A stretch of 5,056 nucleotides of DNA, taken from positions 1-5,056 of the forward strand of contig JAUIME010000437.1 of assembly GCA_030433195.1 (NCBI GenBank). The letters run 5' to 3'. The translations under genes were made by a program, and so were the position numbers. A model generated the notes under the pieces. That model did not search any database and had not been told where the DNA came from. It was given only the letters and a program-made list of their open reading frames with translations. Positions 1-5,056 of this stretch are shown here, one piece after another; the stretch's first letter is position 1; each line of letters begins with the position of its first letter. The stretch comes from a bacterium. Its GTDB lineage: Bacteria; Planctomycetota; JACOTG01; JAUIME01.

Positions 1-127
1 CTCCAACGTCGAGGTCGTCAACGAGCTCGTCGGCCTCATCACGGCGCAACGCGCCTACGAGGTGAACTCGCGCGTCATTCGGACGAGCGACACGATGCTG
101 TCCACCGTGAACCAGATCATCCGGTAA
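1..127 (+). CDS. flgG: FlgG, flagellar distal rod protein (3' end only)
   Basis: The first complete codon is at base 2 and the stop TAA is at 125-127, leaving the last 41 residues. They begin SNVEVVNELVGLITAQRAYE and continue NSRVIRTSDTMLSTVNQIIR. This is the C-terminal signature of flagellar axial proteins (SNV..xEEL..MI..QRAYE.NSK.i.t.D.ML). The version ending in a short helix directly after DxML fits FlgG, the distal rod, better than hook protein FlgE or proximal-rod FlgF. FlgG subunits are exported by the flagellar type III system and polymerise into the rod segment crossing the periplasm inside the P and L rings. The following flgA, flgH and flgI support FlgG, since flgG precedes ring genes in many bacteria. 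FlgF remains a minor alternative because only the tail is visible. Confidence 0.9.
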   Translation, partial: SNVEVVNELVGLITAQRAYEVNSRVIRTSDTMLSTVNQIIR

Positions 128-131
128 GGAG
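126..131 (+). promoter_or_regulatory. Ribosome binding site of flgA, overlapping the flgG stop
   Basis: AAGGAG lies 10 bases before the flgA ATG and shares its first two bases with the flgG stop codon TAA. The overlap suggests that flgA is translated from the same message as flgG. No separate promoter fits in the 14-base gap. Confidence 0.7.
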
Positions 132-141
132 ACCTCGCACG

Positions 142-1227
142 ATGACGGCTCTCGCTCACGACATTCGAACGAACCCGCGCCTTCGCCGGCACGCGCGACC
201 GATCCGGTGGCTCGCGATCGCCGCGTCGATCGCGCTTCTCGCGATCTTCGGCGTGGTCGGAACGTCCCCCGCGCTCGCCGACGACTCGACCGAGGACGCC
301 GGCGCGTCCTCGATCGTCCACGTGAAGCTGCGCTCTTCGGCGCAGGTGCCGGGATGGAATCTGACCGTTGCCGACGTAGCCTCGATCGAGGGCGGCGACG
401 CCGAGCACCGAGACTCGATCGCCGCGACGCGTCTCGGTCTCGCACCGAGTGCCGGCGAAGTCTATCGCGTCTCGGCCGCCTTCGTCGCGAGCAAGCTGCT
501 CGATGCCGGGCACACCGCGGACAACCTTCGCGTCGGCGGAGCCGCGACGACCGTCGTACGTCCCGTCGTCACGCGCATCGCGGGCTCGCGGCTCCAACGC
601 GGAGCCCTCGACGCCCTCGCCGAGGCCCTCGCCACGGACGACCCGCGCTTGCGCGTGGAGATCCTCGCCGAGACCACACCGCGCGACGTGATGGCCCCGG
701 CCGGTGTCGAAGGCGTCTCGATCACGTATCACCCGCGAAGCACCGTGCTGCGTCCCGGCATCGCGTGGGTCGACGCCCGCCTGCGCGTCGACGGACGCGC
801 GCTTCCCTCGGTCGCGATCTCGTTCCGGATTCGCATGGTCGGCGAAGTGCTCACGGCCAAGCGTTCGATCGCTCGGGACGAAACACTCGACGCCTCCAAC
901 CTCGAGCTCACGCTCACCGAGCTCACGCGTAGCGGCAGCGCCCGCGCGCTCACCGACTTCCGTGACATCGAAGGACGGATCGCGCGACGACCGCTCGCGG
1001 CCGGCGAGGTTCTCACGGCCCGAGACGCCTACCGCCCCTTCACGGTACGCCGCGGCGACTCGGTCACCATGCTGCTCGACTCGGGACCGCTGCGCGTTTC
1101 GACCGAAGGCGTCGTCGACGCGAACGGCTACGAGGGACAAGAGATTCCCGTGCGCAACGCGCGCTCGGGTCGCACCGTGCGCGCTCTCGTCGTGGACGCG
1201 AAGACCGTCCGCGTCGGCACGCGATGA
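142..1227 (+). CDS. flgA: FlgA, periplasmic chaperone for flagellar P-ring assembly (long form)
   Basis: FlgA is a Sec-exported periplasmic chaperone that helps FlgI polymerise into the P ring around the rod. The 361-residue product has a basic N-region (residues 1-22, no clear twin-arginine motif), a hydrophobic core (23-40) and a likely cleavage site after PALA at 46. Residues about 58-140 resemble the N-terminal domain of long FlgA proteins, including VADVASIEG and APSAGEVYRV. Residues about 234-295 form an SAF-type segment (GEVLTAKRSIARDETLDASN, then RRPLAAGEVLTARD). The C-terminal beta domain (about 298-361) carries the FlgA signature: GDSVTM, GYEGQEIPVRNARSGRTV and a final V-rich strand. 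E. coli FlgA is about 219 residues, so this is a long version with an extra N-terminal half. It contains no cysteine. The start is set by AAGGAG ten bases upstream. It lies directly between flgG and flgH, as expected for its role. Confidence 0.93.
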   Translation: MTALAHDIRTNPRLRRHARPIRWLAIAASIALLAIFGVVGTSPALADDSTEDAGASSIVHVKLRSSAQVPGWNLTVADVASIEGGDAEHRDSIAATRLGLAPSAGEVYRVSAAFVASKLLDAGHTADNLRVGGAATTVVRPVVTRIAGSRLQRGALDALAEALATDDPRLRVEILAETTPRDVMAPAGVEGVSITYHPRSTVLRPGIAWVDARLRVDGRALPSVAISFRIRMVGEVLTAKRSIARDETLDASNLELTLTELTRSGSARALTDFRDIEGRIARRPLAAGEVLTARDAYRPFTVRRGDSVTMLLDSGPLRVSTEGVVDANGYEGQEIPVRNARSGRTVRALVVDAKTVRVGTR

Positions 1228-1240
1228 ATTCCGCAACCGA

Positions 1241-1257
1241 CCGGGGCCCCGTCCCGG
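1241..1257 (+). other. Small GC-rich hairpin in the flgA-flgH gap
   Basis: CCGGG (1241-1245) can pair with CCCGG (1253-1257) around a 7-base loop, and a 10-base perfect palindrome, CGGGGCCCCG, overlaps it at 1242-1251. It ends three bases before the flgH ribosome binding site. No T-run follows, so it is not an intrinsic terminator. It might influence flgH translation or message stability, but in GC-rich DNA a short hairpin can arise by chance. Confidence 0.25.
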
Positions 1258-1260
1258 CAC

Positions 1261-1266
1261 GAGGAG
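1261..1266 (+). promoter_or_regulatory. Ribosome binding site that decides the flgH start
   Basis: GAGGAG lies five bases before the ATG at 1272. The only other in-frame ATG nearby, at 1224 and overlapping the flgA stop, has no Shine-Dalgarno-like sequence. It would add 16 polar residues ahead of an otherwise normal signal peptide. This site therefore supports 1272 as the start. Confidence 0.75.
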
Positions 1267-1271
1267 ATGAC

Positions 1272-1895
1272 ATGCATTTCAGTTCAACCACCGCCCGCAT
1301 CGCGACGCTCGTCGCGGCTCTCGCCATGCTCGCGCTCGCGTCGGCTCCGGCTTCGGCGCAGTCGATCTGGCAGCAGAGCACCCAGCGCCGCGCGATCTTC
1401 GCGGACTCGACGGCGCGTCGCGTCGGCGACCTCCTGACGATCCAGATCCAAGAGAGCCAAGTCATCCAGAACAACGAGTCGACGTCGCTCGAGCGTGAGT
1501 CGTCGCTCGACGCCGCGATCACCGACTTCAACATCAAGCCGAACACCTTCAACACGCTCCCGTCGGTCTCGACCACGAGCTCGACCGAGTTCGACGGCTC
1601 GGCGACCTACAACAAAAACGGAACTTTCCAGACGAGTCTCACGGTCATGGTGATCGACGTGCTGCCGAACGGGAACCTCGTCATCGAGGGCAGCCGCGAC
1701 ATCACGATGGATCGCGAGCACAAGCGCATTCGCATCAGCGGCATCGTACGCCCGCGCGACATCTCCACGGTCAACACCGTGTCGTCGATGAAGGTCGCGC
1801 AGGCGCGCATCAGCTACGAGGGATCCGGCCCGCTCACGAACGCGACGAACCGCAACTGGTTCGACTCGCTGCTCGACTTCCTGTGGCCGTTCTGA
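1272..1895 (+). CDS. flgH: FlgH, flagellar L-ring protein, without a lipobox
   Basis: FlgH forms the outer-membrane L ring that acts as a bushing for the rod. From the start at 1272 the product is 207 residues (E. coli 232). Family landmarks are SIWQQ (31-35), RRVGDLLTIQIQES (49-62), the polar variable region (65-105), FDGSATYNKNG (107-117), VLPNGNLVIEGSRDI (130-144), ISGIVRPRDISTVNTVSS (155-172), ISYEGSG (180-186) and the terminal LDFLWPF. Classical FlgH is a lipoprotein with a cysteine right after its signal. Here the signal peptide (hydrophobic core about 9-23) ends in ASA followed by Q30, a typical signal peptidase I site. The whole protein has no cysteine, so the mature protein cannot be lipidated in the usual way. 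An ATG at 1224 overlapping the flgA stop is a possible but less likely start. It follows flgA by 44 bases and precedes flgI by 43. Confidence 0.95.
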   Translation: MHFSSTTARIATLVAALAMLALASAPASAQSIWQQSTQRRAIFADSTARRVGDLLTIQIQESQVIQNNESTSLERESSLDAAITDFNIKPNTFNTLPSVSTTSSTEFDGSATYNKNGTFQTSLTVMVIDVLPNGNLVIEGSRDITMDREHKRIRISGIVRPRDISTVNTVSSMKVAQARISYEGSGPLTNATNRNWFDSLLDFLWPF

Positions 1896-1938
1896 TTCCT
1901 GAGCCCGAAGACCGAACCCTCGAAGAGGATCCGAGACG

Positions 1939-3228
1939 ATGATCACCCGCTTCGCACTGTGCCTGCTGCTCCATGGAACGACGTTCGACGACGCACCGAC
2001 GTCGCGCGTGCCGACGACGATCGAGAACGCGATCGAGAACCCGGCCGCCCCCGGCGCGCGCACCGCTCGACGTGACGAACTCGCGAACGCCACCTTGCGC
2101 GACTCGGGCGGCTACGCGTCGTATCGCCGGTCGACGGCGACCGCACCGCTCGAGCTGTCGATCGACGACGAGCTCGATCCGACGGTCGTCGGCGTCCCCG
2201 TCGGGACACTCACGCACGTCAAGGGCGTGCGCGCGAACCACATCTACGGCACGGGCCTCGTCGTCGGCTTGAACGGGACCGGCGACCAGTCGCAGGCCAC
2301 GCGCAAGATGCTCGCCAACATCCAAGCCAACGCCGATCTCAACATCGACGCGCGAGACATCAACTCGAAGAACGCCGCGATGGTCCTGCTCACGGCCGAT
2401 CTCCCGCCCTTCGCGGAGAACGGATCGCACATCAATGTGACGGTCGCCTCGCTCGGCGACGCCACGAGCATCGTCGGAGGGCAGCTCATCCAGGCGCCTC
2501 TCTACGGCGACGACGGTCGCGTCTACGCGCTCGCGCAGGGCGCGGTCGTGGTCGGTGGATTCTCGGCCGGAGGCGACGGTGCCCAGGTCACAAAGAACCA
2601 CACGACCGTCGGCATCGTCCCGAACGGGGCGATCGTCGAAGAGACCGTCCGCATGCGACCGGTCGACGATCAAGGCCGCATCACGCTCATGCTGCACGAA
2701 CCCGATTTCACGACGGCACGGCGTATCGCCGACGCGATCGAAGCTCGCTTTCCGGGCATCGCGCAGCCGGTCGACGCGGGCGTCATTCGGGTCGACATCC
2801 CCGACGAGTGGCTCGCCACGAACGGATCCGTCGCGCTGCTCGGCGAGATCCAGCGCCTGACCGTTCAGCCGCGCGTGCCCGCGCGCGTGGTCGTGAACGA
2901 GCGCACGGGAACCATCGTCGTCGGCCAGGGCGTACGCATCGAGCCCGTGGCCGTGAATGTCGGCAGCCTCCACGTCACGATCCGCGAGAGCCCGGTCGCA
3001 TCGCAGCCCGAGGCGTTCGCCGAGCGCGGCAACACCGAGGTGCTCGACCGCACCGACATCACCACGGAAGAGGATCTCACGGACGTGATCGTGCTCGACC
3101 CCGGTGTGAGCGTATCGGCGATCGCCGAGTCGCTCGGCGCACTCGGGGTCTCGTCGCGCGATCTCATCAGCCTGCTCGTCGCCCTCGAAGAAGCCGGCGC
3201 GTTGCACGCCGAGCTCGTCCGTCAATAG
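1939..3228 (+). CDS. flgI: FlgI, flagellar P-ring protein, with an extended N-terminus
   Basis: FlgI builds the P ring in the peptidoglycan layer around the rod. The 429-residue product is longer than E. coli FlgI (365). The conserved domain starts near residue 90: VKGVRANHIYGTGLVVGLNG (94-113) then TGDQ; GDATSIVGGQLIQAPLYG (173-190) then DDGRVYALAQGAVVVGG; VPNGAIVEE (227-235); VVVNERTGTIVVGQGVRIEP (317-336); and a final domain ending ALGVSSRDLISLLVALEEAG. Ahead of it come a short hydrophobic stretch (FALCLLL, 5-11), the only signal-peptide candidate, and about 70 polar, proline- and arginine-rich residues not found in enteric FlgI. The start is constrained: upstream in frame there is a stop at 1900-1902 and no start codon after it. 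A GAAGAGGA-like site lies 9 bases before the ATG. The only cysteine is C8, so the disulfide of E. coli FlgI is absent. Confidence 0.96.
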   Translation: MITRFALCLLLHGTTFDDAPTSRVPTTIENAIENPAAPGARTARRDELANATLRDSGGYASYRRSTATAPLELSIDDELDPTVVGVPVGTLTHVKGVRANHIYGTGLVVGLNGTGDQSQATRKMLANIQANADLNIDARDINSKNAAMVLLTADLPPFAENGSHINVTVASLGDATSIVGGQLIQAPLYGDDGRVYALAQGAVVVGGFSAGGDGAQVTKNHTTVGIVPNGAIVEETVRMRPVDDQGRITLMLHEPDFTTARRIADAIEARFPGIAQPVDAGVIRVDIPDEWLATNGSVALLGEIQRLTVQPRVPARVVVNERTGTIVVGQGVRIEPVAVNVGSLHVTIRESPVASQPEAFAERGNTEVLDRTDITTEEDLTDVIVLDPGVSVSAIAESLGALGVSSRDLISLLVALEEAGALHAELVRQ

Positions 3229-3231
3229 GAG
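3227..3231 (+). promoter_or_regulatory. Ribosome binding site of flgJ, overlapping the flgI stop
   Basis: AGGAG lies nine bases before the ATG at 3241 and overlaps the flgI stop TAG. This confirms the flgJ start and suggests that its translation is coupled to flgI. Confidence 0.75.
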
Positions 3232-3240
3232 ATCGCGAAC

Positions 3241-3726
3241 ATGCAGATCGATTCGACGTCGGGATTCTTCCCGCTCCGAGAGGCCGGCGCGCACCGCGGC
3301 CTCCTCGCCGAGATGCTCCCCCGCACCGAGGACCGGGCGATGCCTCTCGATCGCGAGACGATGCTCGCGGTCGACGACTCGGCCCGGCACGGATTGAACC
3401 GCGTACGCGCGGCCGCCGAGGGATTCGAGGCGCTGTTCTACGCGAAGATGCTCGCGGAAATGCGCAAGTCGGTCTCCGACGAAGGACTGTTCGGCGACGG
3501 GGCCGGCAAGGAAGTGTACGAGGGGCTGTTCGACGACCTGATGTCACGCGAAATGGCCCGTTCGGGGCATCTCGGCATCGCGGACCTCTTCGAGGAGGCG
3601 GTCCGACGGACGGCTCCTGTACCCGAAAATGAAACTGCGGGGAAACCCGATCAAGTCAAGGACGGCGGGTCCGATAATCATGTGTCAAAGCCCGCCCAAG
3701 GTCCAGAGAATGGAGTGAGGAGATGA
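3241..3726 (+). CDS. flgJ: FlgJ-type rod-binding protein without a muramidase domain
   Basis: This 161-residue protein has only the rod-binding domain of FlgJ, the rod-cap factor that acts during rod growth through the peptidoglycan. Conserved features are FEALFYAKMLAEMRKS (62-77), an acidic/glycine turn (EGLFGDGAGK, 81-90), then YEGLFDDLMSREMARSGHLG (93-112) and IADLFEEAV. This matches the family pattern FEaLfl..mLk.MR ... y..m.D..la..ma..G.lGiAd. Salmonella FlgJ (316 residues) adds a C-terminal glucosaminidase-type muramidase, which is missing here. Residues 122-161 are instead a polar, probably disordered tail rich in P, E, K and N. A separate peptidoglycan hydrolase would have to open the wall. 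The tail is encoded by DNA of clearly lower GC (55 of 100 bases at 3621-3720) that holds a candidate sigma-28 promoter. There is no signal peptide, as expected for a type III flagellar export substrate. The stop overlaps the flgN start. Confidence 0.88.
   Translation: MQIDSTSGFFPLREAGAHRGLLAEMLPRTEDRAMPLDRETMLAVDDSARHGLNRVRAAAEGFEALFYAKMLAEMRKSVSDEGLFGDGAGKEVYEGLFDDLMSREMARSGHLGIADLFEEAVRRTAPVPENETAGKPDQVKDGGSDNHVSKPAQGPENGVRR
3651..3677 (+). promoter_or_regulatory. Candidate sigma-28 (FliA) promoter for flgN-flgK
   Basis: TCAAGTCA (3651-3658), 11 bases, then TCCGATAA (3670-3677). The enterobacterial sigma-28 consensus is TAAAGTTT-N11-GCCGATAA, so 12 of 16 positions match with the exact spacing, including 7 of 8 in the -10 element. 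The -10 element ends 45 bases before the flgN ATG, leaving room for a short leader. The site lies within the variable 3' tail of flgJ, in a patch of lower GC than the flanks. In enteric bacteria flgMN and flgKL are served by sigma-28 promoters, so the location is biologically sensible. Promoter activity is inferred. Confidence 0.55.
3664..3696 (+). repeat. Inverted repeat around the candidate -10 element
   Basis: GGCGGG (3664-3669) and CCCGCC (3691-3696) are perfect inverted arms separated by 20 bases, which include the TCCGATAA element. In RNA this would be a 6-bp GC stem with a large loop. No T-run follows, so it is not an intrinsic terminator. It could be an operator-like dyad or a structure in the read-through message, or chance in GC-rich DNA. 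Confidence 0.25.
3712..3722 (+). promoter_or_regulatory. Double Shine-Dalgarno-like sequence before flgN
   Basis: GGAGTGAGGAG directly abuts the flgN ATG. The distal GGAG (3712-3715) is seven bases from the start, a functional distance. The proximal AGGAG (3718-3722) touches the ATG and is too close to act there. Together with the ATGA stop-start overlap this points to translational coupling between flgJ and flgN. Confidence 0.6.
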
Positions 3727-4229
3727 ACGAGATTCTGGATGCGCTGAGGCGCAATCTGGACCGCGAGATCGCGGAGCGTACGGCTCTGCTCGAGCTCGTC
3801 GAGCACGAGGGCAAGACGATCCAGGCCGGCGACCACGAAGAACTCGACCGTACCCTCGGTCGGATTCGTGACCGCCTCGCCGAGCTCACGCCGATCGAAG
3901 GCGAGCGCAACGACCTGCTCGAGCGCGTCGCGACGATCCTCGGCACGACGACCGGCCCTCTGACGCTGACCAAGATCGCCGATCACGTCGACGAGACGCA
4001 GCGCGACGGGCTTCTCGCCCAGCGAGACGAGCTTCGTCGCCTCCTACGCGAGACCATGAACCGCAACCGACAGAACCAGTATCTACTGCGCTTCGCGTCG
4101 GGCATGGTGTCCGAGACGCTCGACTTGCTCATGGCGAACCCGCTCCCGACCCCCCGCAAGACCTATGGTCCCGCGGGAACGACCGGCTCGGGCGAGCGCG
4201 GCGGCGCACTGTTCCGCGCCGAAGTCTGA
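3723..4229 (+). CDS. flgN: FlgN-family export chaperone for FlgK/FlgL
   Basis: FlgN is a cytoplasmic chaperone that binds the C-termini of the hook-filament junction proteins FlgK and FlgL and delivers them to the flagellar export gate. The 168-residue product is almost wholly helical and rich in E, R and L: a first long helix (about 1-35, LDREIAERTALLELVEHEGK), a second (36-72, ending IEGERNDLLERVATIL), a linker with TLTKIADHVD (81-90), and a third long helix (92-136) with the typical NRQNQYLLRFA segment (115-125). The tail carries the family's TYGPAG motif (147-152) and is then glycine-rich. Length is in the usual range for the family (E. coli FlgN about 138). Family sequence identity is low, so the call rests on helical layout, the NxxLL and YGP motifs and position directly before flgK. 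It has no cysteine. It overlaps flgJ by four bases and may have its own late promoter in the flgJ tail. Confidence 0.85.
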   Translation: MNEILDALRRNLDREIAERTALLELVEHEGKTIQAGDHEELDRTLGRIRDRLAELTPIEGERNDLLERVATILGTTTGPLTLTKIADHVDETQRDGLLAQRDELRRLLRETMNRNRQNQYLLRFASGMVSETLDLLMANPLPTPRKTYGPAGTTGSGERGGALFRAEV

Positions 4230-4240
4230 GAGGTGCGCTC

Positions 4241-5056
4241 ATGATCGGATACATCACGGGACTGCGTGCCCTGCTCACCGCTCAAGTCGGGATGCAGACG
4301 GCCGGCAACAACACCGCCAACGCGGCGACGCCGGGCTATTCACGCCAGCGTGTGCTGCTGCGCACGACGCCCTCACTCGAAGTCAATCCGCGGCTGTTCA
4401 TCGGCACCGGCGTCGAAGCCTCGTCAATCAACAGCATCACCGACTCGCTCCTCGACAATCGAATCCGCACGCAAGAGCGTGCGCTCGGCCGATTCGACAT
4501 GCTGAGCCTCGCGTACAGCGAAATCGAGTCCCGCTTCCAGGAGCCCTCGGAAGCCGGGCTTTCGACGCGTTTGTCGTCGTTCTTCTCGGCCCTGACGCCG
4601 CTCACGACATCGCCTCAAGACACCCAGTTGCGCTCGGCCCTCGCCAATGAAGGCACGACCGTCAGTGAACGTTTTCATCTGCTCTCCTCGCAGGTCTCGT
4701 CGCTCGCCGACGACGTGGCGAATCAGATCGACGGCAAGCTCCTCGAGGTGAATCGACTCGCCGAGAACATCTCGCAGCTCAACGCCCAGATCCTTCAAGA
4801 GACGGCCGCCGGCGGAAGCGCCAACGAGATCAAAGACGAACGAACGCTGCTACTCAAGGAGCTCAACCGTCTCGTCGACGCGCAGGTGGTCGACCAGGCC
4901 GACGGGTCCGCCACGGTCCTCGTCGCCGGCCAGATCCTCGTCACGCGCGACCAGGCCAACGAGCTCGAGTTCACGCGCGTCAATTCGTCGGAGTTCCGCC
5001 TCGAGTTCGCCGAGACCGGCCGCGAAGTCGAGCTCGCCGACGGTGAGATCGCCGGC
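4241..5056 (+). CDS. flgK: FlgK, hook-filament junction protein 1 (5' part, open at window end)
   Basis: FlgK is exported by the flagellar type III system and forms the first junction ring between hook and filament. The reading frame is open for 272 codons from ATG 4241 to the window edge, so the C-terminal part is missing. The N-terminal axial-protein motif is clear: LTAQVGMQTAGNNTANAATPGYSRQRV (residues 12-38; compare the family's tGnNiANanTPGYSRQ). Residues 51-60 (RLFIGTGVEA) and 62-78 continue the D0/D1 region (GtGV..s.I....D..L...ir). A long helical stretch follows (about 128-188: DTQLRSALANEGTTVSERFH, then the helix ending NRLAENISQLNAQI), and the FlgK-typical NEIKDERTLLLKELNRLVD (195-213). 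The AGAGG at 4229-4233, seven bases upstream, fixes the start, 11 bases after flgN. It has no signal peptide, as expected. The sequence stops at ADGEIAG, where FlgK proteins usually enter a glycine-rich repeat of the domain. flgL would be expected next. Confidence 0.95.
   Translation, partial: MIGYITGLRALLTAQVGMQTAGNNTANAATPGYSRQRVLLRTTPSLEVNPRLFIGTGVEASSINSITDSLLDNRIRTQERALGRFDMLSLAYSEIESRFQEPSEAGLSTRLSSFFSALTPLTTSPQDTQLRSALANEGTTVSERFHLLSSQVSSLADDVANQIDGKLLEVNRLAENISQLNAQILQETAAGGSANEIKDERTLLLKELNRLVDAQVVDQADGSATVLVAGQILVTRDQANELEFTRVNSSEFRLEFAETGREVELADGEIAG

Noticed and set aside
207..932. Arginine-rich + strand open frame overlapping flgA
   Set aside because: It is a shifted-frame shadow of flgA with very high arginine content and no family features.
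1211..1232. Possible sigma-54 promoter at the flgA-flgH boundary (CGGCACG...)
   Set aside because: The -24-like GGCAC is present but no TTGC-like -12 element occurs at the required spacing.
1240..1258. Intrinsic terminator between flgA and flgH
   Set aside because: The hairpin is short and is followed by a ribosome site and not by a T-run; the gene continues the same operon.
1224..1271. ATG at 1224 overlapping the flgA stop as the flgH start
   Set aside because: No ribosome site precedes it and it would put 16 polar residues ahead of a complete signal peptide. The ATG at 1272 has GAGGAG at five bases.
1957..1965. Lipobox-like cysteine in FlgI (C8, within ALCLLL)
   Set aside because: The cysteine is at the start of the hydrophobic stretch, too near the N-terminus, and is preceded by leucine instead of a small residue. 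It does not fit a lipoprotein signal.
1834..3390. A 518-codon open frame on the - strand across flgI, with another of 401 codons at 55-1260 across flgA
   Set aside because: Both are arginine/aspartate/glutamate-rich mirror frames produced by the GC-rich codon pattern (GAC, CTC, TCG read backwards). They show no recognisable domain, and the + strand genes there match known families along their full length.
3978..3985. GCCGATCA inside flgN as a second sigma-28 -10 box
   Set aside because: No -35-like sequence lies at the correct distance, and GCCGAT is a frequent by-product of Ala-Asp and Ile-Ala-Asp codons here.

Overview
The window is one compact run of flagellar basal-body, P/L-ring and hook-junction genes, all on the + strand: flgG (3' end), flgA, flgH, flgI, a short single-domain flgJ, flgN, and flgK (5' end, open at the window edge). 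Gaps between genes are 11-44 bases, and flgJ and flgN overlap in an ATGA junction. No stretch over 50 bases lacks a gene. I found no RNA genes, mobile elements or CRISPR.

The organism is a motile, Gram-negative-type (diderm) bacterium, because it encodes both the L-ring protein (outer membrane) and the P-ring protein (peptidoglycan). The DNA is GC-rich (about 65% in the stretches I counted) and favours TCG, CTC and GAC codons. The order flgG-A-H-I-J-N-K, a long FlgA and a FlgJ without a muramidase domain are unlike enteric bacteria. They fit deep-branching GC-rich phyla such as Planctomycetota or relatives of the former Deltaproteobacteria. This placement is a guess; nothing here fixes the taxonomy.

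The genes follow the assembly order of the flagellum. The distal rod (FlgG) comes first, then the chaperone for P-ring assembly (FlgA), the L ring (FlgH), the P ring (FlgI) and the rod-binding cap factor (FlgJ). The late products follow: the export chaperone FlgN and its client FlgK, the first hook-filament junction protein. At the boundary between these groups, inside the 3' end of flgJ, lies a good match to a sigma-28 (FliA) promoter (3651-3677) with exact consensus spacing. It sits in a locally AT-richer patch and could give flgN-flgK their own late promoter.

Points worth a second look: FlgH has a plain signal peptide and no lipobox cysteine; FlgI has a weak signal peptide and about 70 extra residues before its conserved domain; the seven (partly incomplete) proteins contain a single cysteine in about 1,640 residues; and no flgM lies between flgJ and flgN. 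I do not see an undescribed system; this is a conventional flagellar cluster with lineage-specific departures.
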